Assembly (NCBI GenBank): GCA_016785955.1
Contig: JAEUWH010000011.1
Span: 1-64,000, forward strand
Source of the DNA: Pseudobdellovibrionaceae bacterium
Lineage (GTDB): Bacteria > Bdellovibrionota > Bdellovibrionia > Bdellovibrionales > Bdellovibrionaceae
DNA: 64,000 nt
Direction: 5' to 3'
Positions 46,406 through 56,370 of this stretch are shown here, piece after piece. Positions within the stretch are counted from its first letter, which is position 1, and every line of letters starts with the position of its first letter. The notes beneath the pieces were generated by a model. That model was not told the origin of the DNA and ran no database searches. It saw only the letters and a list, made by a program, of their open reading frames with translations. A program made the translations under genes and the position numbers.

Positions 46406-46687
46406 TTGGCAACTCATAAGTCAGCAGAAAAACGAGCGAGACAAACATTAAAAAAAAACACAGTTAATTCTGCTCGTCGAAGTAAAGTTAGAACAGCAGA
46501 AAAAAAATTAATCAAAGCTTTAACAACTTTGGATCTTAAAGCCGTTCCTGAGTTACTTAAAACGTACACTAGCGAAGCCACTCGCGCCGTTTCTAAAGGA
46601 GTTTTCAAAAAACAAACGATCTCTAGAAAAGTTGGTCGTTTAGCTACGAAAGCTCACAAAGTAGCGACAGCATCTAAAGCTAAATAG
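46406..46687 (+). CDS. rpsT: 30S ribosomal protein S20 (TTG start)
   Basis: A 93-residue S20 that binds 16S rRNA early in 30S assembly. It starts ATHKSAEKRARQTLKKN with the expected Lys/Arg-rich helices and ends THKVATASKAK. The initiation codon is TTG, preceded by TGGAGGCATATT. Escherichia coli rpsT also uses UUG, where it supports autoregulation. It lies in a divergent pair with murJ and has its own terminator. Confidence 0.96.
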   Translation: MATHKSAEKRARQTLKKNTVNSARRSKVRTAEKKLIKALTTLDLKAVPELLKTYTSEATRAVSKGVFKKQTISRKVGRLATKAHKVATASKAK

Positions 46688-46696
46688 TTCTTGATC

Positions 46697-46763
46697 GACC
46701 CCAAATAACCCGAGTGTCATTCGGCCCGAATGTCATTCTGTAAGTCGTTTGGGGTCTTTTTTT
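46697..46763 (+). terminator. Terminator after rpsT
   Basis: GACCCCAAA and TTTGGGGTC form a 9-bp outer stem with a smaller inner hairpin in between, then a 7-T run. The loop is long for a typical terminator. Confidence 0.8.
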
Positions 46764-46789
46764 ATCGTTTTCAAACGATGGTCTTAATC

Positions 46790-48385
46790 TTAAGCCGATT
46801 TTTTCACCGAAGTGTTTTGAATGACCCATTCGGCTGCTTTTTTTCCAGATCGACAGGCTCCATTCATAAATCCTTGAAACCTATCAGCCACATGTTCACC
46901 GGCAAAAATTAAAGAGTCTGAACGTTCGGGAGTCCATTGCAAATCTGCAAACTCTGTCATCTGACCAACGCTGGCAGAGGAATAGGAGCCACGCACATAT
47001 GGCATTTTACTCCAATTCATCATGGCATGGTTTCCATCATGAAGATTTTTTGTCATCGGAAAAATCTGGTTAACAAGATCAATGTTCGAATTTAATGAGT
47101 CCAACATCAGTTGAGCACCTTTGTAGCCACCACTGAAGCTGGTTAAAATACCGGAACTGCCTATTTGTATACGACTTGTTTCCCAAATATTTTGCACATC
47201 TAAATCCGAATAAACCATACCGTTCGACGCAGGAATCAGCCTGGAACCTTTTTGAATTCCTTGTCGCCAAATACGCTTTTGATAGCCGATCATCAGCTTG
47301 CTATTAGTACCGTAACTGACCTCACGAATATATTTTTTCTTCAAAGGACTCAATGACAATTGCGATACACCTTCGATGTCTCGCAAAATCGAAAAGGGAA
47401 TAGTACAAATTGTCCTTTTAGCCAAAACCTCGTGAGTCGCTTCATCCTTGCCAAAAGTAATTTTCAATCCCGATGACAACTCTTGAAGTTTCAAAACCGG
47501 TTGCTGCAGATGAATCTCGACACCATGAGTACGCAGTGTGTTTTCCAGTTTCTGAACTAAAGAGATATTCCCACCGCGAATTTTTTTCGATTCATCACTG
47601 TCGCCATATATATGAAAGCCCTTGGCAACATCAGTTTCAATCATATAAATCAAACCCAAGCATGACTGCTCTGCCGCATCCAGCCCCATTTCGCCAACAT
47701 AGGCCATGCGAATCAGATCCACTACCCACGTTTCAACATCGGTAAACCGGTCCAAATAGGCATCCAGGGAAATCCGATCCATTTTTCGGGCTACCTGGGG
47801 ATCTTTGAGCATCTGTCGATCACGTTTAAGTCTGGCCGCAAATGGTTTAAACAAAGGCAGCAGTTCTTTGTCGGTATAGTATTTTTTTCGAAAGTAATAG
47901 AGACTATCAACAAGCCCCACGTCTCCTGGCGCAAAGTCATCGACGGCGATATCTAAATGTGTACACAATGACAGCAGGTCCTCATGGTTGGAGTCAACTA
48001 ATTCTCCCCCCAATTCACAGACCATGTCCTCCCTATTAAAACCTTTCAAAGTGAACATACGTCCACCTATGCGAGAGCTTGCTTCATAGACCACACAAGG
48101 CACCGATGCTTGAGTTAAATAATAAGCAGCAGTGAGGCCCGCAATTCCTGCACCCAAAATCACCACGGGATCTTCTGAAGAACGCGCCGTTTTTGCCATA
48201 TCGGATAAATGCGCACACGAACTCAAAAGTTGCGTCGTGGGCCATAACGCCATAGATGTGGTCCACGCGGACGCCAACAATCGACGACGTGAATGATCTA
48301 GCTCAAGTTGTTGCGTGGTTGCGTGCTTGAAAGACGCTTGACGCAGCAGTGATACAATCTTTTTAAAAAGCGGTGATTTAGCCAT
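46790..48385 (-). CDS. Tat-exported flavin amine oxidase
   Basis: A 531-residue FAD protein of the amine oxidase family. N-terminal Tat signal: SRRRLLASAW at ~32-41, hydrophobic core, then LLSSC, which may be a lipobox. The dinucleotide-binding fold follows: ILGAGIAGLTAAYYL (~76-90), then EASSRIGGRM. The C-terminal FAD-closing motif is FAGEHVADRFQGFMNGA. The family oxidises amines or amino acids to imines with release of hydrogen peroxide. The substrate is unknown. Tat export with FAD already bound fits folded-protein transport. Confidence 0.85.
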   Translation of the reverse strand: MAKSPLFKKIVSLLRQASFKHATTQQLELDHSRRRLLASAWTTSMALWPTTQLLSSCAHLSDMAKTARSSEDPVVILGAGIAGLTAAYYLTQASVPCVVYEASSRIGGRMFTLKGFNREDMVCELGGELVDSNHEDLLSLCTHLDIAVDDFAPGDVGLVDSLYYFRKKYYTDKELLPLFKPFAARLKRDRQMLKDPQVARKMDRISLDAYLDRFTDVETWVVDLIRMAYVGEMGLDAAEQSCLGLIYMIETDVAKGFHIYGDSDESKKIRGGNISLVQKLENTLRTHGVEIHLQQPVLKLQELSSGLKITFGKDEATHEVLAKRTICTIPFSILRDIEGVSQLSLSPLKKKYIREVSYGTNSKLMIGYQKRIWRQGIQKGSRLIPASNGMVYSDLDVQNIWETSRIQIGSSGILTSFSGGYKGAQLMLDSLNSNIDLVNQIFPMTKNLHDGNHAMMNWSKMPYVRGSYSSASVGQMTEFADLQWTPERSDSLIFAGEHVADRFQGFMNGACRSGKKAAEWVIQNTSVKKSA

Positions 48386-48412
48386 CAGTCGTCCTAAATA
48401 TACCTCAACTCA

Positions 48413-48802
48413 CTAGCGAGCGGCTACGTAACTTCGGATTTGTCGTTTATTAGAAAACGGCATTTGATTAAAGGAAAGACCGATATTCAATTGTCCGTCA
48501 ATCTTTGAAGAATGGCGAATGGTCGCACGCACGCTGACAAAATCACCTCTAGGAATTTGCATATTCACGACACACTCAGCATCGTTATCTAGAACAACTT
48601 CTGAAACAAAAGACAGTCCCCCTTCGGAAATCTCTACCGACTGCATCGTGACGTAATGCCCACGATACAAAATGCTGATTAATCGTTTATAGGATTTACG
48701 AGGAAATTTACGTAAATTTTCTGCATCGACATTTTCTTTCATCACATCTTTTATCGGCAGAACTTGATCACATGACACTGGGACAATGGTCGAGATTTCC
48801 AC
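48413..48802 (-). CDS. PilZ-domain protein
   Basis: A 129-residue single-domain protein. The PilZ motifs are seen in order: RKSYKR (RxxxR) at ~35 and VEISEGGLSF (xSxxG) at ~57, then a six-strand barrel with NIGLSF near the end. These two elements bind c-di-GMP in the family. It has its own position, not in an operon with the pil or glt genes, 67 bases before the convergent-free end of holA. A general c-di-GMP effector is likely. Confidence 0.82.
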   Translation of the reverse strand: MEISTIVPVSCDQVLPIKDVMKENVDAENLRKFPRKSYKRLISILYRGHYVTMQSVEISEGGLSFVSEVVLDNDAECVVNMQIPRGDFVSVRATIRHSSKIDGQLNIGLSFNQMPFSNKRQIRSYVAAR

Positions 48803-48869
48803 TAAAAAGTGAATTCAGAAAAAAGTGCGGATCAAACCACGTGTATATTGCCGATGCTCTCTTGCCGAA

Positions 48870-49859
48870 TTAAATTACTAATCGTGACAGATGTGCGCGC
48901 GAAAGCTCGCTGTGTTGTTTCAGCTGATTTGAAACTGAATAGATCCTGTTCAACTGGTTTTCTAAATCCGTCGTGCTCCAGGCCCGGGATTGCTTTAGGT
49001 ATTTGTCATAAAAATAAGGCGGCGTGCGCGTTTCTCTTAAGAAATCTTCTTTTGACCGCCTGGCCTCGGCATTCATTTTCAAGGCATGCAAAATACGGAA
49101 ATGACGTGCCAGCAGGCTCAAAAAACCGAACTCACTGTCCCCGCTTTGATCCAGTTGTTCGATAATTTTAAGCTGTTTCAAAGGATCACGTTCACTCCAT
49201 TGATCAATGTATTGAAATATGGTATTGCGAACCTGATCAGTCACAACGGTTTCTACGTCGTCTTCTTCAATGCGTTTTTTAGTGCCCACGTAATCCATTA
49301 GCTTTTGAATTTCTTTATCGATCGTGCGCAGGTTGGTACCAATTTTATAATGTAAAATATCACACGCAGAATCTGTAATATCAATTTGACGTTCTTTGCA
49401 AAGGTATTTGATCCAATACGATATTTGATTTTCAAACGGTTTTTTAAATTCCAAATTGTAGGCATGCTTATTCACCGTCAGGAATGATTTTTTCTTTTTA
49501 TCCACCTGCGTACTGGTGAAAATGACGATGGTCGACGGGTTCGGGTTTTTAAAAATCTCGGCAATACCCGCAAACTCAGAGTCAGAAATCGTTTCCAGAT
49601 CACGAAGCACCATCACACGATAAGGACTCATCATGGGGTACATATTGTAAGAGTCTAAAAATGTTTCGGCAGCAAAGTTTTGCGCATCGAAAGTATTGAA
49701 ATTAAATTCCCTACTGGATTCATCCAACAGATGATTCACTAAAAAATGATAATTCTTTTGAAGTAAAAACTCTTCTTCACCCCAGAAAAAATAAAATGGC
49801 TTTAACTGCCCTTTTTCTAAATCTGCATAAAATTGTTCGAACGCGGGATTTGGTTTCAT
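48870..49859 (-). CDS. holA: DNA polymerase III delta subunit
   Basis: A 329-residue HolA, the clamp-loader delta subunit that opens the beta clamp. Visible family features are PFYFFWGEEEFLLQ near the start (the degenerate nucleotide-binding loop), SPYRVMVLRDLE, the AAA-like body and the C-terminal collar domain with RHFRILHALKM (~265). Its ATG overlaps the lptE stop, and the lptE-holA pair is also found in Escherichia coli, which supports both assignments. Confidence 0.9.
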   Translation of the reverse strand: MKPNPAFEQFYADLEKGQLKPFYFFWGEEEFLLQKNYHFLVNHLLDESSREFNFNTFDAQNFAAETFLDSYNMYPMMSPYRVMVLRDLETISDSEFAGIAEIFKNPNPSTIVIFTSTQVDKKKKSFLTVNKHAYNLEFKKPFENQISYWIKYLCKERQIDITDSACDILHYKIGTNLRTIDKEIQKLMDYVGTKKRIEEDDVETVVTDQVRNTIFQYIDQWSERDPLKQLKIIEQLDQSGDSEFGFLSLLARHFRILHALKMNAEARRSKEDFLRETRTPPYFYDKYLKQSRAWSTTDLENQLNRIYSVSNQLKQHSELSRAHLSRLVI

Positions 49860-50431
49860 TAAAAATTCTCGGTCAAATTATTATGAATCTGATTACTTAA
49901 TTCGTAGGCGACACTCTCTAGCACAATTCGCTTGGCATTTTGATTATAAATTGGATTCACCGAATTAATTCCGGCATAGGTCACCTGCGAGGCACTCATC
50001 TGACGCGAGCTGCTGAATTGCGATTGCCATAAAACTTCCGCTGTCGCGGTTTTCACCAGTTTCACGTTCAAGATGACATTCATGATATAACTCGAAGTCA
50101 AAACAGTTCCCGTCGGTAATTGATTTTTTTGATCTGACTCGATCACCGTAGAGGTCGGGTCATAGCGTAGGGCTTCGATCTGTCCCTCCAGACGAACTTC
50201 CGCTTCGTTATCACTGACAACTTTTAAAACTGTCGAGCGAAAAAACTCTTCTTTTAATGCTTGGGTTAAAATAGCTTCGGCCCCCGGCTCCATCGACTTG
50301 TTTTTAAACACGGGGATCGATAACCGCTGATAACCACCAGGCAATGAACGAAACTTTTGCCCCACCTTGTATGCACAGCCTGAGTATAGAATCATTACGC
50401 CGAATAATAGCCCCGCCAAAATCTTAGACAT
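49859..50431 (-). CDS. lptE: LPS-assembly lipoprotein LptE
   Basis: About 190 residues from the ATG at 50431; the longer frame begins with a GTG. Lipobox YSGC (Cys19). The mature domain has the LptE pattern GYQRLSIPVFKNKSMEPGAEAILTQALKEEF and VRLEGQIEALRYDPTS, with a DUF799/LptE-like alpha/beta fold. It plugs the LptD barrel and helps place lipopolysaccharide in the outer membrane. It is linked to holA by a 1-base overlap. Confidence 0.88.
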   Translation of the reverse strand: MSKILAGLLFGVMILYSGCAYKVGQKFRSLPGGYQRLSIPVFKNKSMEPGAEAILTQALKEEFFRSTVLKVVSDNEAEVRLEGQIEALRYDPTSTVIESDQKNQLPTGTVLTSSYIMNVILNVKLVKTATAEVLWQSQFSSSRQMSASQVTYAGINSVNPIYNQNAKRIVLESVAYELSNQIHNNLTENF

Positions 50432-50508
50432 GGGAATATCTCGCTTCACAAAATGGGTATCTTAGCCTACACTGCATTCTATAATTTGTAATATAGGGAT
50501 TGAAGGGC

Positions 50509-51672
50509 ATGCAAGGAAAAGCTGAGAATCATTTCGATTACACACTGATGGCTCCCGGGCCTGTCAATCTGCACCCTAAAGTGCGTGAAATTCTGGCTCA
50601 TCCGATGATCCATCATCGCACTCCCGAGTTCGACAAAATTTTAGCTCAGGCATTGAAACGCCTTAAAATCGTTTTCCAAACAGAACAACCTGTCTACGCC
50701 TTGTCGTCGACAGGATCTGGCGGCATGGAAGTATTACTGGTTAACACCTTATCACCCGGTGATTCGATTTTGGTTGTCAATTCAGGAAAATTTGGCGAGC
50801 GTTGGGCCGAGATGGCCCGCACATTTGGTGTGCAGGTGGACGAACTCAAAATCACGTGGGGACAAGCCGTTACTCCCGAACACATTGCCGAGAAATTAAA
50901 GACGAAAACCTATCATGCCGTCCTTACCCAGGCCTGCGAAACCTCCACGGGTGTTTTGCATCCGATTCAGAAACTGGGTGCTGTGATTAAAAATTACCAG
51001 CACACTCTTTTTTTAGTCGATGGCATCACCGCGCTGGGCGCCGTGCCGCTGCCGATGGATGAATGGTCGATCGACGGCCTAGTGGGTGGCTCGCAAAAGG
51101 CATTCATGTTACCGACGGGAATGAGCTTTGTTTCTTTTTCAAAAAAAGCCCACGCCCGCTTTGAACATGCTAAAATTCCAAAATTTTATTTTGATATACG
51201 CAAAGAAATCGCGGCCAATGCGAAAGGCGAAACCTTTTTCAGTTCGAATGTCAGCTTGATCAAAGCCCTTAATTACGTACTGGCAGAAATTGAAAGTGCC
51301 GGTCTTGCCCCGCTTTTTAAAACCATCCAACGTCGTGCCGACTTTGTAGCGTACCTGATGGAGACCCTGGGGTTAAGCTCGTACGCCGCCGTGAAATCAG
51401 CTTCACTGACGGCGGTAGCGCTGCCGAACAGTACTGATGGACAAAAGTTGCGCGAGCTTATGGAGGTCGATTTCAACTTGACGGTGATGGGTGGACAAGA
51501 TCAGGCGAAGGGAAAAATCATTCGCATTGGTCACATGGGTTATATTCAAGACAAAGATCAAATGCATTTAGCCACGGCATTGTATCACTCGCTTCAAAAG
51601 TTGAATATGACGCCGAGTATTTCATTTATCGATTTCCAGACGCAGATGAAAAATTGGCTGGCACAAAATTAA
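50509..51672 (+). CDS. Class V aminotransferase (SerC/AGXT-like)
   Basis: A 387-residue PLP enzyme. Fold-type I class V motifs: LMAPGPVNLHPKVREIL at the N-terminus, HHRTPEF, SSTGSGGMEVLL and the PLP lysine in GGSQKAFMLP (~200). This type includes alanine-glyoxylate and serine-pyruvate aminotransferases, and the operon with a SerA-like dehydrogenase suggests serine synthesis or a related 2-oxo acid step. A start at TTG 50500 is in frame, but the ATG at 50509 is preferred. Confidence 0.88.
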   Translation: MQGKAENHFDYTLMAPGPVNLHPKVREILAHPMIHHRTPEFDKILAQALKRLKIVFQTEQPVYALSSTGSGGMEVLLVNTLSPGDSILVVNSGKFGERWAEMARTFGVQVDELKITWGQAVTPEHIAEKLKTKTYHAVLTQACETSTGVLHPIQKLGAVIKNYQHTLFLVDGITALGAVPLPMDEWSIDGLVGGSQKAFMLPTGMSFVSFSKKAHARFEHAKIPKFYFDIRKEIAANAKGETFFSSNVSLIKALNYVLAEIESAGLAPLFKTIQRRADFVAYLMETLGLSSYAAVKSASLTAVALPNSTDGQKLRELMEVDFNLTVMGGQDQAKGKIIRIGHMGYIQDKDQMHLATALYHSLQKLNMTPSISFIDFQTQMKNWLAQN

Positions 51673-51684
51673 AAGGATCACAGG

Positions 51685-52671
51685 ATGAAAAAAAAAATTT
51701 TGATATGTGATCGTTTTTCATTAGAAAGTCTGCATCTGCTGGAACGCGAGGATAATTTCGAATTCATTAAAATCGATCCCGATCAATTATTGGACAGTGA
51801 TCAATTGGCTGCTGCCGAAGCCTTGTTGATTCGCTCCCGAGTCTCTGTGACTGCTGAACTTTTAAAAAAAGCTAAAAAATTACAAGTGATCATTACGGCC
51901 ACCAGTGGTTTTGACCACATTGATCTTGATTCCACAGCGAAATGGGGAATCACGGTGATGAACACACCCAGCGCGAATCGCGAATCGGCAGCGCAGCTGA
52001 CCCTTACGCTGATGCTGGCCCTGAATCAACGACTGCTGGAGGCACACCGACTGACCAAGGCCGGTTTATGGCGACAAGAGCACATATTAGGCACCGAGTT
52101 GGATGGGAAAACATGGGGTATCGTGGGGCTAGGACGCATTGGTTCGCGGGTGGCTGAACTGGCCAGAGCCTTTCGCATGAATGTGATTTCATATGACCCT
52201 TATTTAGATGACGAGGGTTTTGAGCGTTATCAGGCCAAACGAGTCAGTTACGAAGAACTGCTCAAGCTGGCGGATGTTATCAGCTTTCATGTTCCCAAAA
52301 CCAAGGAAACGCATAAAATGCTGAACGCATCCCATTTCGAATACATCAATCGCGAAGTTTTTCTAGTGAACACGTCCCGAGGCACCGTCATTGATGAAGA
52401 GTCTTTGGTTAAAGCTTTGGAAAATCGCTGGCTTCGCGGAGTCGCATTGGACGTATATGAAAAAGAACCTTTGCCTCGATCCTCCAAGCTTTTAAATTTT
52501 CCGGAAGTTATCTTGACCCCTCATATTGGAGCCTATACCGAAGACGCATTTTTTCGCGCCTCTGAAGACGCCATTTTGAAATTAATTCGCTTTTTCCGTG
52601 ATGGGACCACGTCGGACACCCTGCCGCCAAAGGCCGATTGGTACACGGGTTCTCACTTTAGTTTCGTTTGA
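51685..52671 (+). CDS. SerA-like D-2-hydroxyacid dehydrogenase
   Basis: A 328-residue NAD-dependent dehydrogenase. Rossmann fold GIVGLGRIGSRVAELAR (~145), catalytic Arg in NTSRGTVID (~232), and the Glu/His pair of the family (EKEPL and PHIGAYTEDA). This is phosphoglycerate dehydrogenase-like but lacks the C-terminal ACT domain of full SerA, so serine feedback of that kind is absent. It lies 12 bases after the class V aminotransferase and likely supplies its substrate. Phosphohydroxypyruvate pathway use is inferred. Confidence 0.85.
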   Translation: MKKKILICDRFSLESLHLLEREDNFEFIKIDPDQLLDSDQLAAAEALLIRSRVSVTAELLKKAKKLQVIITATSGFDHIDLDSTAKWGITVMNTPSANRESAAQLTLTLMLALNQRLLEAHRLTKAGLWRQEHILGTELDGKTWGIVGLGRIGSRVAELARAFRMNVISYDPYLDDEGFERYQAKRVSYEELLKLADVISFHVPKTKETHKMLNASHFEYINREVFLVNTSRGTVIDEESLVKALENRWLRGVALDVYEKEPLPRSSKLLNFPEVILTPHIGAYTEDAFFRASEDAILKLIRFFRDGTTSDTLPPKADWYTGSHFSFV

Positions 52672-52719
52672 CTTTTTTTGTTTAAAATTGAATAGTCTCG
52701 CGGTCTTACAAAGAAATAA

Positions 52720-54033
<1,314 letters not shown>

Positions 54034-54050
54034 GGTGTACGGGCGTGTGG

Positions 54051-54089
54051 TGTCCTTACCAACTACTCATCTGTCCTTATCAACCCATC
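54051..54089 (+). repeat. Paired TGTCCTTACCAAC motif after purA
   Basis: TGTCCTTACCAAC at 54051-54063 and TGTCCTTATCAACCC at 54072-54086, 21 bases start to start. They match the 14-mer at 2514-2527 and the copies at 58395 and 59880. All copies lie in spacers. Confidence 0.65.
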
Positions 54090-54136
54090 TAAATCGGGCA
54101 CGTCGAGTTGCTCTGAACAACATAAATTCAAATATC

Positions 54137-54166
54137 AAAGGGGACGGCAAGTCCCCTTTATTTTTT
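54137..54166 (+). terminator. Terminator after purA
   Basis: AAAGGGGAC pairs with GTCCCCTTT around GGCAA, followed by A and a T run. A clear Rho-independent terminator. Confidence 0.92.
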
Positions 54167-54215
54167 CAGTCCATTTTTTAAGCAAAAAATTTGTCAAATT
54201 ATTTTCAAAATCTAT

Positions 54216-54244
54216 TTGACTAAAAATCTCTTTTCTATCAGATT
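54216..54244 (+). promoter_or_regulatory. Possible promoter of the tRNA pair
   Basis: TTGACT at 54216-54221 matches a sigma-70 -35 box. Seventeen bases later CAGATT stands at the -10 position, which is a weak match. The start point would fall just upstream of tRNA-Lys. Confidence 0.35.
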
Positions 54245-54267
54245 GTCCTCTCTTAAGTCATTCAAGT

Positions 54268-54343
54268 GGTTCGCTAGCTCAGCTGGTAGAGCATTTCACT
54301 TTTAATGAAAGGGTCGATGGTTCGAATCCATCGCGAGCCACCA
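54268..54343 (+). tRNA. tRNA-Lys (TTT)
   Basis: A 76-base cloverleaf. The acceptor stem pairs GGTTCGC with GCGAGCC, the D arm is GCTC-AGCTGGTA-GAGC, the anticodon loop is CTTTTAA with anticodon TTT, and the T arm contains GGTTCGAATCC. The CCA end is encoded. Confidence 0.97.
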
Positions 54344-54376
54344 TTTTCAATTTCTTAAGATCTGATCTCATCAGAT

Positions 54377-54452
54377 GTCCCCTTCGTCTAGAGGCCTAGG
54401 ACGGCTCCCTTTCACGGAGCAGACACCGGTTCGAATCCGGTAGGGGACGCCA
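54377..54452 (+). tRNA. tRNA-Glu (TTC)
   Basis: A 76-base cloverleaf. GTCCCCT pairs with AGGGGAC, the anticodon loop is CTTTCAC with anticodon TTC, and the T arm contains GGTTCGAATCC. CCA is encoded. It lies 33 bases after tRNA-Lys and probably shares its transcript. Confidence 0.97.
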
Positions 54453-54799
54453 ATTTTCTTTTCCGCGCATTTTTGGTTCTACGGTTCTACACGTCCCATA
54501 GTGGGTAATTTCAAAAAGTCATTTAAGCACCTGAATTTGAGGAAGGAATAATTTGAGCAACTAAGGATAATCTTGGATTTCCGCTTCAAATATATTTCAA
54601 TTCTGAAAATATTTTTTCTATCATCGCGACTCATTTCTGATTTTTATTATTTTTTGTATGGAAATAAAATTTCCTCAGTGGTCAAGATAACAATCCATAT
54701 TGAAAACAATGAAAATCCCTACGAATGAAAATCGCATAAAATATTTTTGAATGACAGCAGATGCTCTGTACAACAAGGGTCACATTTTGTAATTTGAAT
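54453..54799. other. AT-rich spacer after tRNA-Glu
   Basis: No gene is supported here. The stretch is AT-rich, and small open frames lack ribosome sites. No terminator, integrase gene or copy of the tRNA 3' end (attachment site) was seen. Confidence 0.5.
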
Positions 54800-55090
54800 T
54801 TAGTGGACCGTGAAATAATAGCATCGGGTACTCGTCCGAAAGAGAGACGAAGGCCGCCGGGGCTCATCGGTAAATTTTAAGGAAGAGACAGATATTCATC
54901 GAACGGCCACTCGAGAAGCGAGGGCCAGAAGACTCGAGCGGAACGCCACGATTTCAGTAGTGTGAGACTATTGACCATAAACCTGTGCAAAAGTGATAAG
55001 TCCCGCAAAAAAATAAGTCGGGCTGAAGTAGTACAGCGAAGATGACAGCAATCGGTTGAGGTGTCAGAAATATAAACCCAACTAAACATC
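54800..55090 (+). ncRNA. Possible structured RNA downstream of the tRNAs
   Basis: A ~290-base segment richer in G and C than its AT-rich surroundings, with no convincing gene. It can fold several hairpins: CGTC/GACG near 54833-54849, GGCCACTCG with CGAGGGCC around AGAAG at 54905-54926, and CAGTAGT/ACTATTG near 54955-54973. The part GAAAGAGAGACG...GGCCGCCGGGGCTCA recalls a stretch of the c-di-GMP-I (GEMM) riboswitch, and Bdellovibrio is known to make an abundant RNA containing such a switch (merRNA). The second conserved GEMM half was not found. Strand is assumed. Low confidence. Confidence 0.25.
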
Positions 55091-55115
55091 AAAAAATGAA
55101 AACAAGATTTTGAGT

Positions 55116-56106
55116 ATGAAATCATGGCTCAGAATCTTGCGCGTTTGTGCGTTCAAATTAACTGTAAACAAGGGGTTTTTGAAGCAGTATTTATTGGCTA
55201 TTTTATTATTCGGATTTCAAATTGGATGCACAAAACCAGACGCATCTTCAAATAATATTGATCAATCCGTTACGGACGCCAATTTACCTGTGATCACTGA
55301 AAAACCTGCTTCAAGTTTACCAAAGGATTGTTTTACTAAAAACGGTGTTGCAGATCAGGCTCAATTGGTTATAGCTTCAATGAAGCCTATTCTTGATGAG
55401 CTTCCTCGAACTATTCAATATAATTTCAAAGATTACGCCGCTTTAAATGATGATGAAAAATGGACCTTAAATTTTGAAATCAATTCGTTTAGTGCCCCCT
55501 ATTTAACTCTTCAGGGCACCGGTAAACTTTGTGGTACAGAACTTTCAGAGGATGCTATATCTCTGATGCTTTGCCATGAAATTGGCCACATTGCTGGTGG
55601 TACGCCTTATAGAAAGTTTAATTATACAGATATTCCTTTTAGCAAGGAGGCATCTGCAGATTTTTTTTGCAACATCAGTTTGTATGCCTGCACTTTTAAA
55701 ACATCAGAACAATTTAAGTTTCACTAAGCTTATGACTGATGAAAAAATTAAAAGAATCTGCAAAAACGAATTCACTGACTCCGACAAGGGGCTCTGCACT
55801 CGCATCGTACTCGCTTCCCTGAATCTTGCTAAAAAGTGGTATAAGACTTATGAAACTTTCAGTGAAGATAAAGATCCGGGACCAGTTCCAAGCCTAGATT
55901 CTCCATTAAATGTCAGTTATAAGATTGCTGTTCCTTGGTTTGTTGATGATATTCATCCTAAGCCACAATGTAGGCTTGATACGTTTTTGAAAGGGTTAGA
56001 ATGTCGATCCATTGAAGAAATACCAGTTAGTTTAACAAAGACCTTAGACATTAAAACTCAATGTGGAATATCAATAACTAGTATCATCCGGCCAAGTTGC
56101 TTTTAA
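55116..56106 (+). pseudogene. Frameshifted M48-like metallopeptidase lipoprotein
   Basis: A paralogue of the secreted metallopeptidase at 42552-43475, split into two frames. The first frame (to 55727) has a long N-terminus, a lipobox-like QIGC, HEIGH in MLCHEIGHIAGG and the third-ligand region KEASADFF. The second, one base out of frame, continues with CKNEF, HPKPQCRLDTFLKGLEC and RPSCF, which match the C-terminal Cys motifs of the paralogue. The shift falls near 55690-55725, where TTTTAAAA at 55694-55701 is a likely slip site. One inserted base (or two lost) would explain it. It may be a decayed gene, a sequencing error or a rare programmed shift. Confidence 0.78.
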
Positions 56107-56305
56107 AACACTCGTTTTTAAGAAAATTAAATTTTTCCGACGATACATTTTTCCGGCACGCTAACAAAATACTCTGCCAGGCTATCGGGTTAAGTTTGCC
56201 CATTTGTACCGTCATTTAAGAGCCGAGGTGAGTGTTTACTATTGATAGCATTAGTCTTTTGGAAAGAAAAAAATCGAATCGAGTTTAACTTACTCTGAGA
56301 ATCGG

Positions 56306-56322
56306 CCCGCGCACAGCGCGGG
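56306..56322. other. GC-rich hairpin in spacer
   Basis: CCCGCGC and GCGCGGG form a perfect 7-bp stem with loop ACA, in the gap between the frameshifted gene and the convergent oxidoreductase. No T run follows on either strand, so it is not a classic terminator. Confidence 0.45.
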
Positions 56323-56370
56323 TGGGAGTTAAATTTAATGAAAAGTTTCGAAGATTAACGGAGAAACCTG

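Noticed and set aside
54800-55090. RNase P RNA, tmRNA or SRP RNA
   Set aside because: Their core sequences (GGAAAGUC of RNase P, the tmRNA UUCGAC start, the SRP GGAAGGAAGCAGC loop) are absent. Only a vague GEMM-like match remains.
54877-55125. 82-residue minus-strand frame
   Set aside because: It lacks a ribosome site, has odd composition rich in Ser, Leu, Cys and Arg, and overlaps the GC-raised hairpin region. It looks like chance or antisense of a structured RNA.
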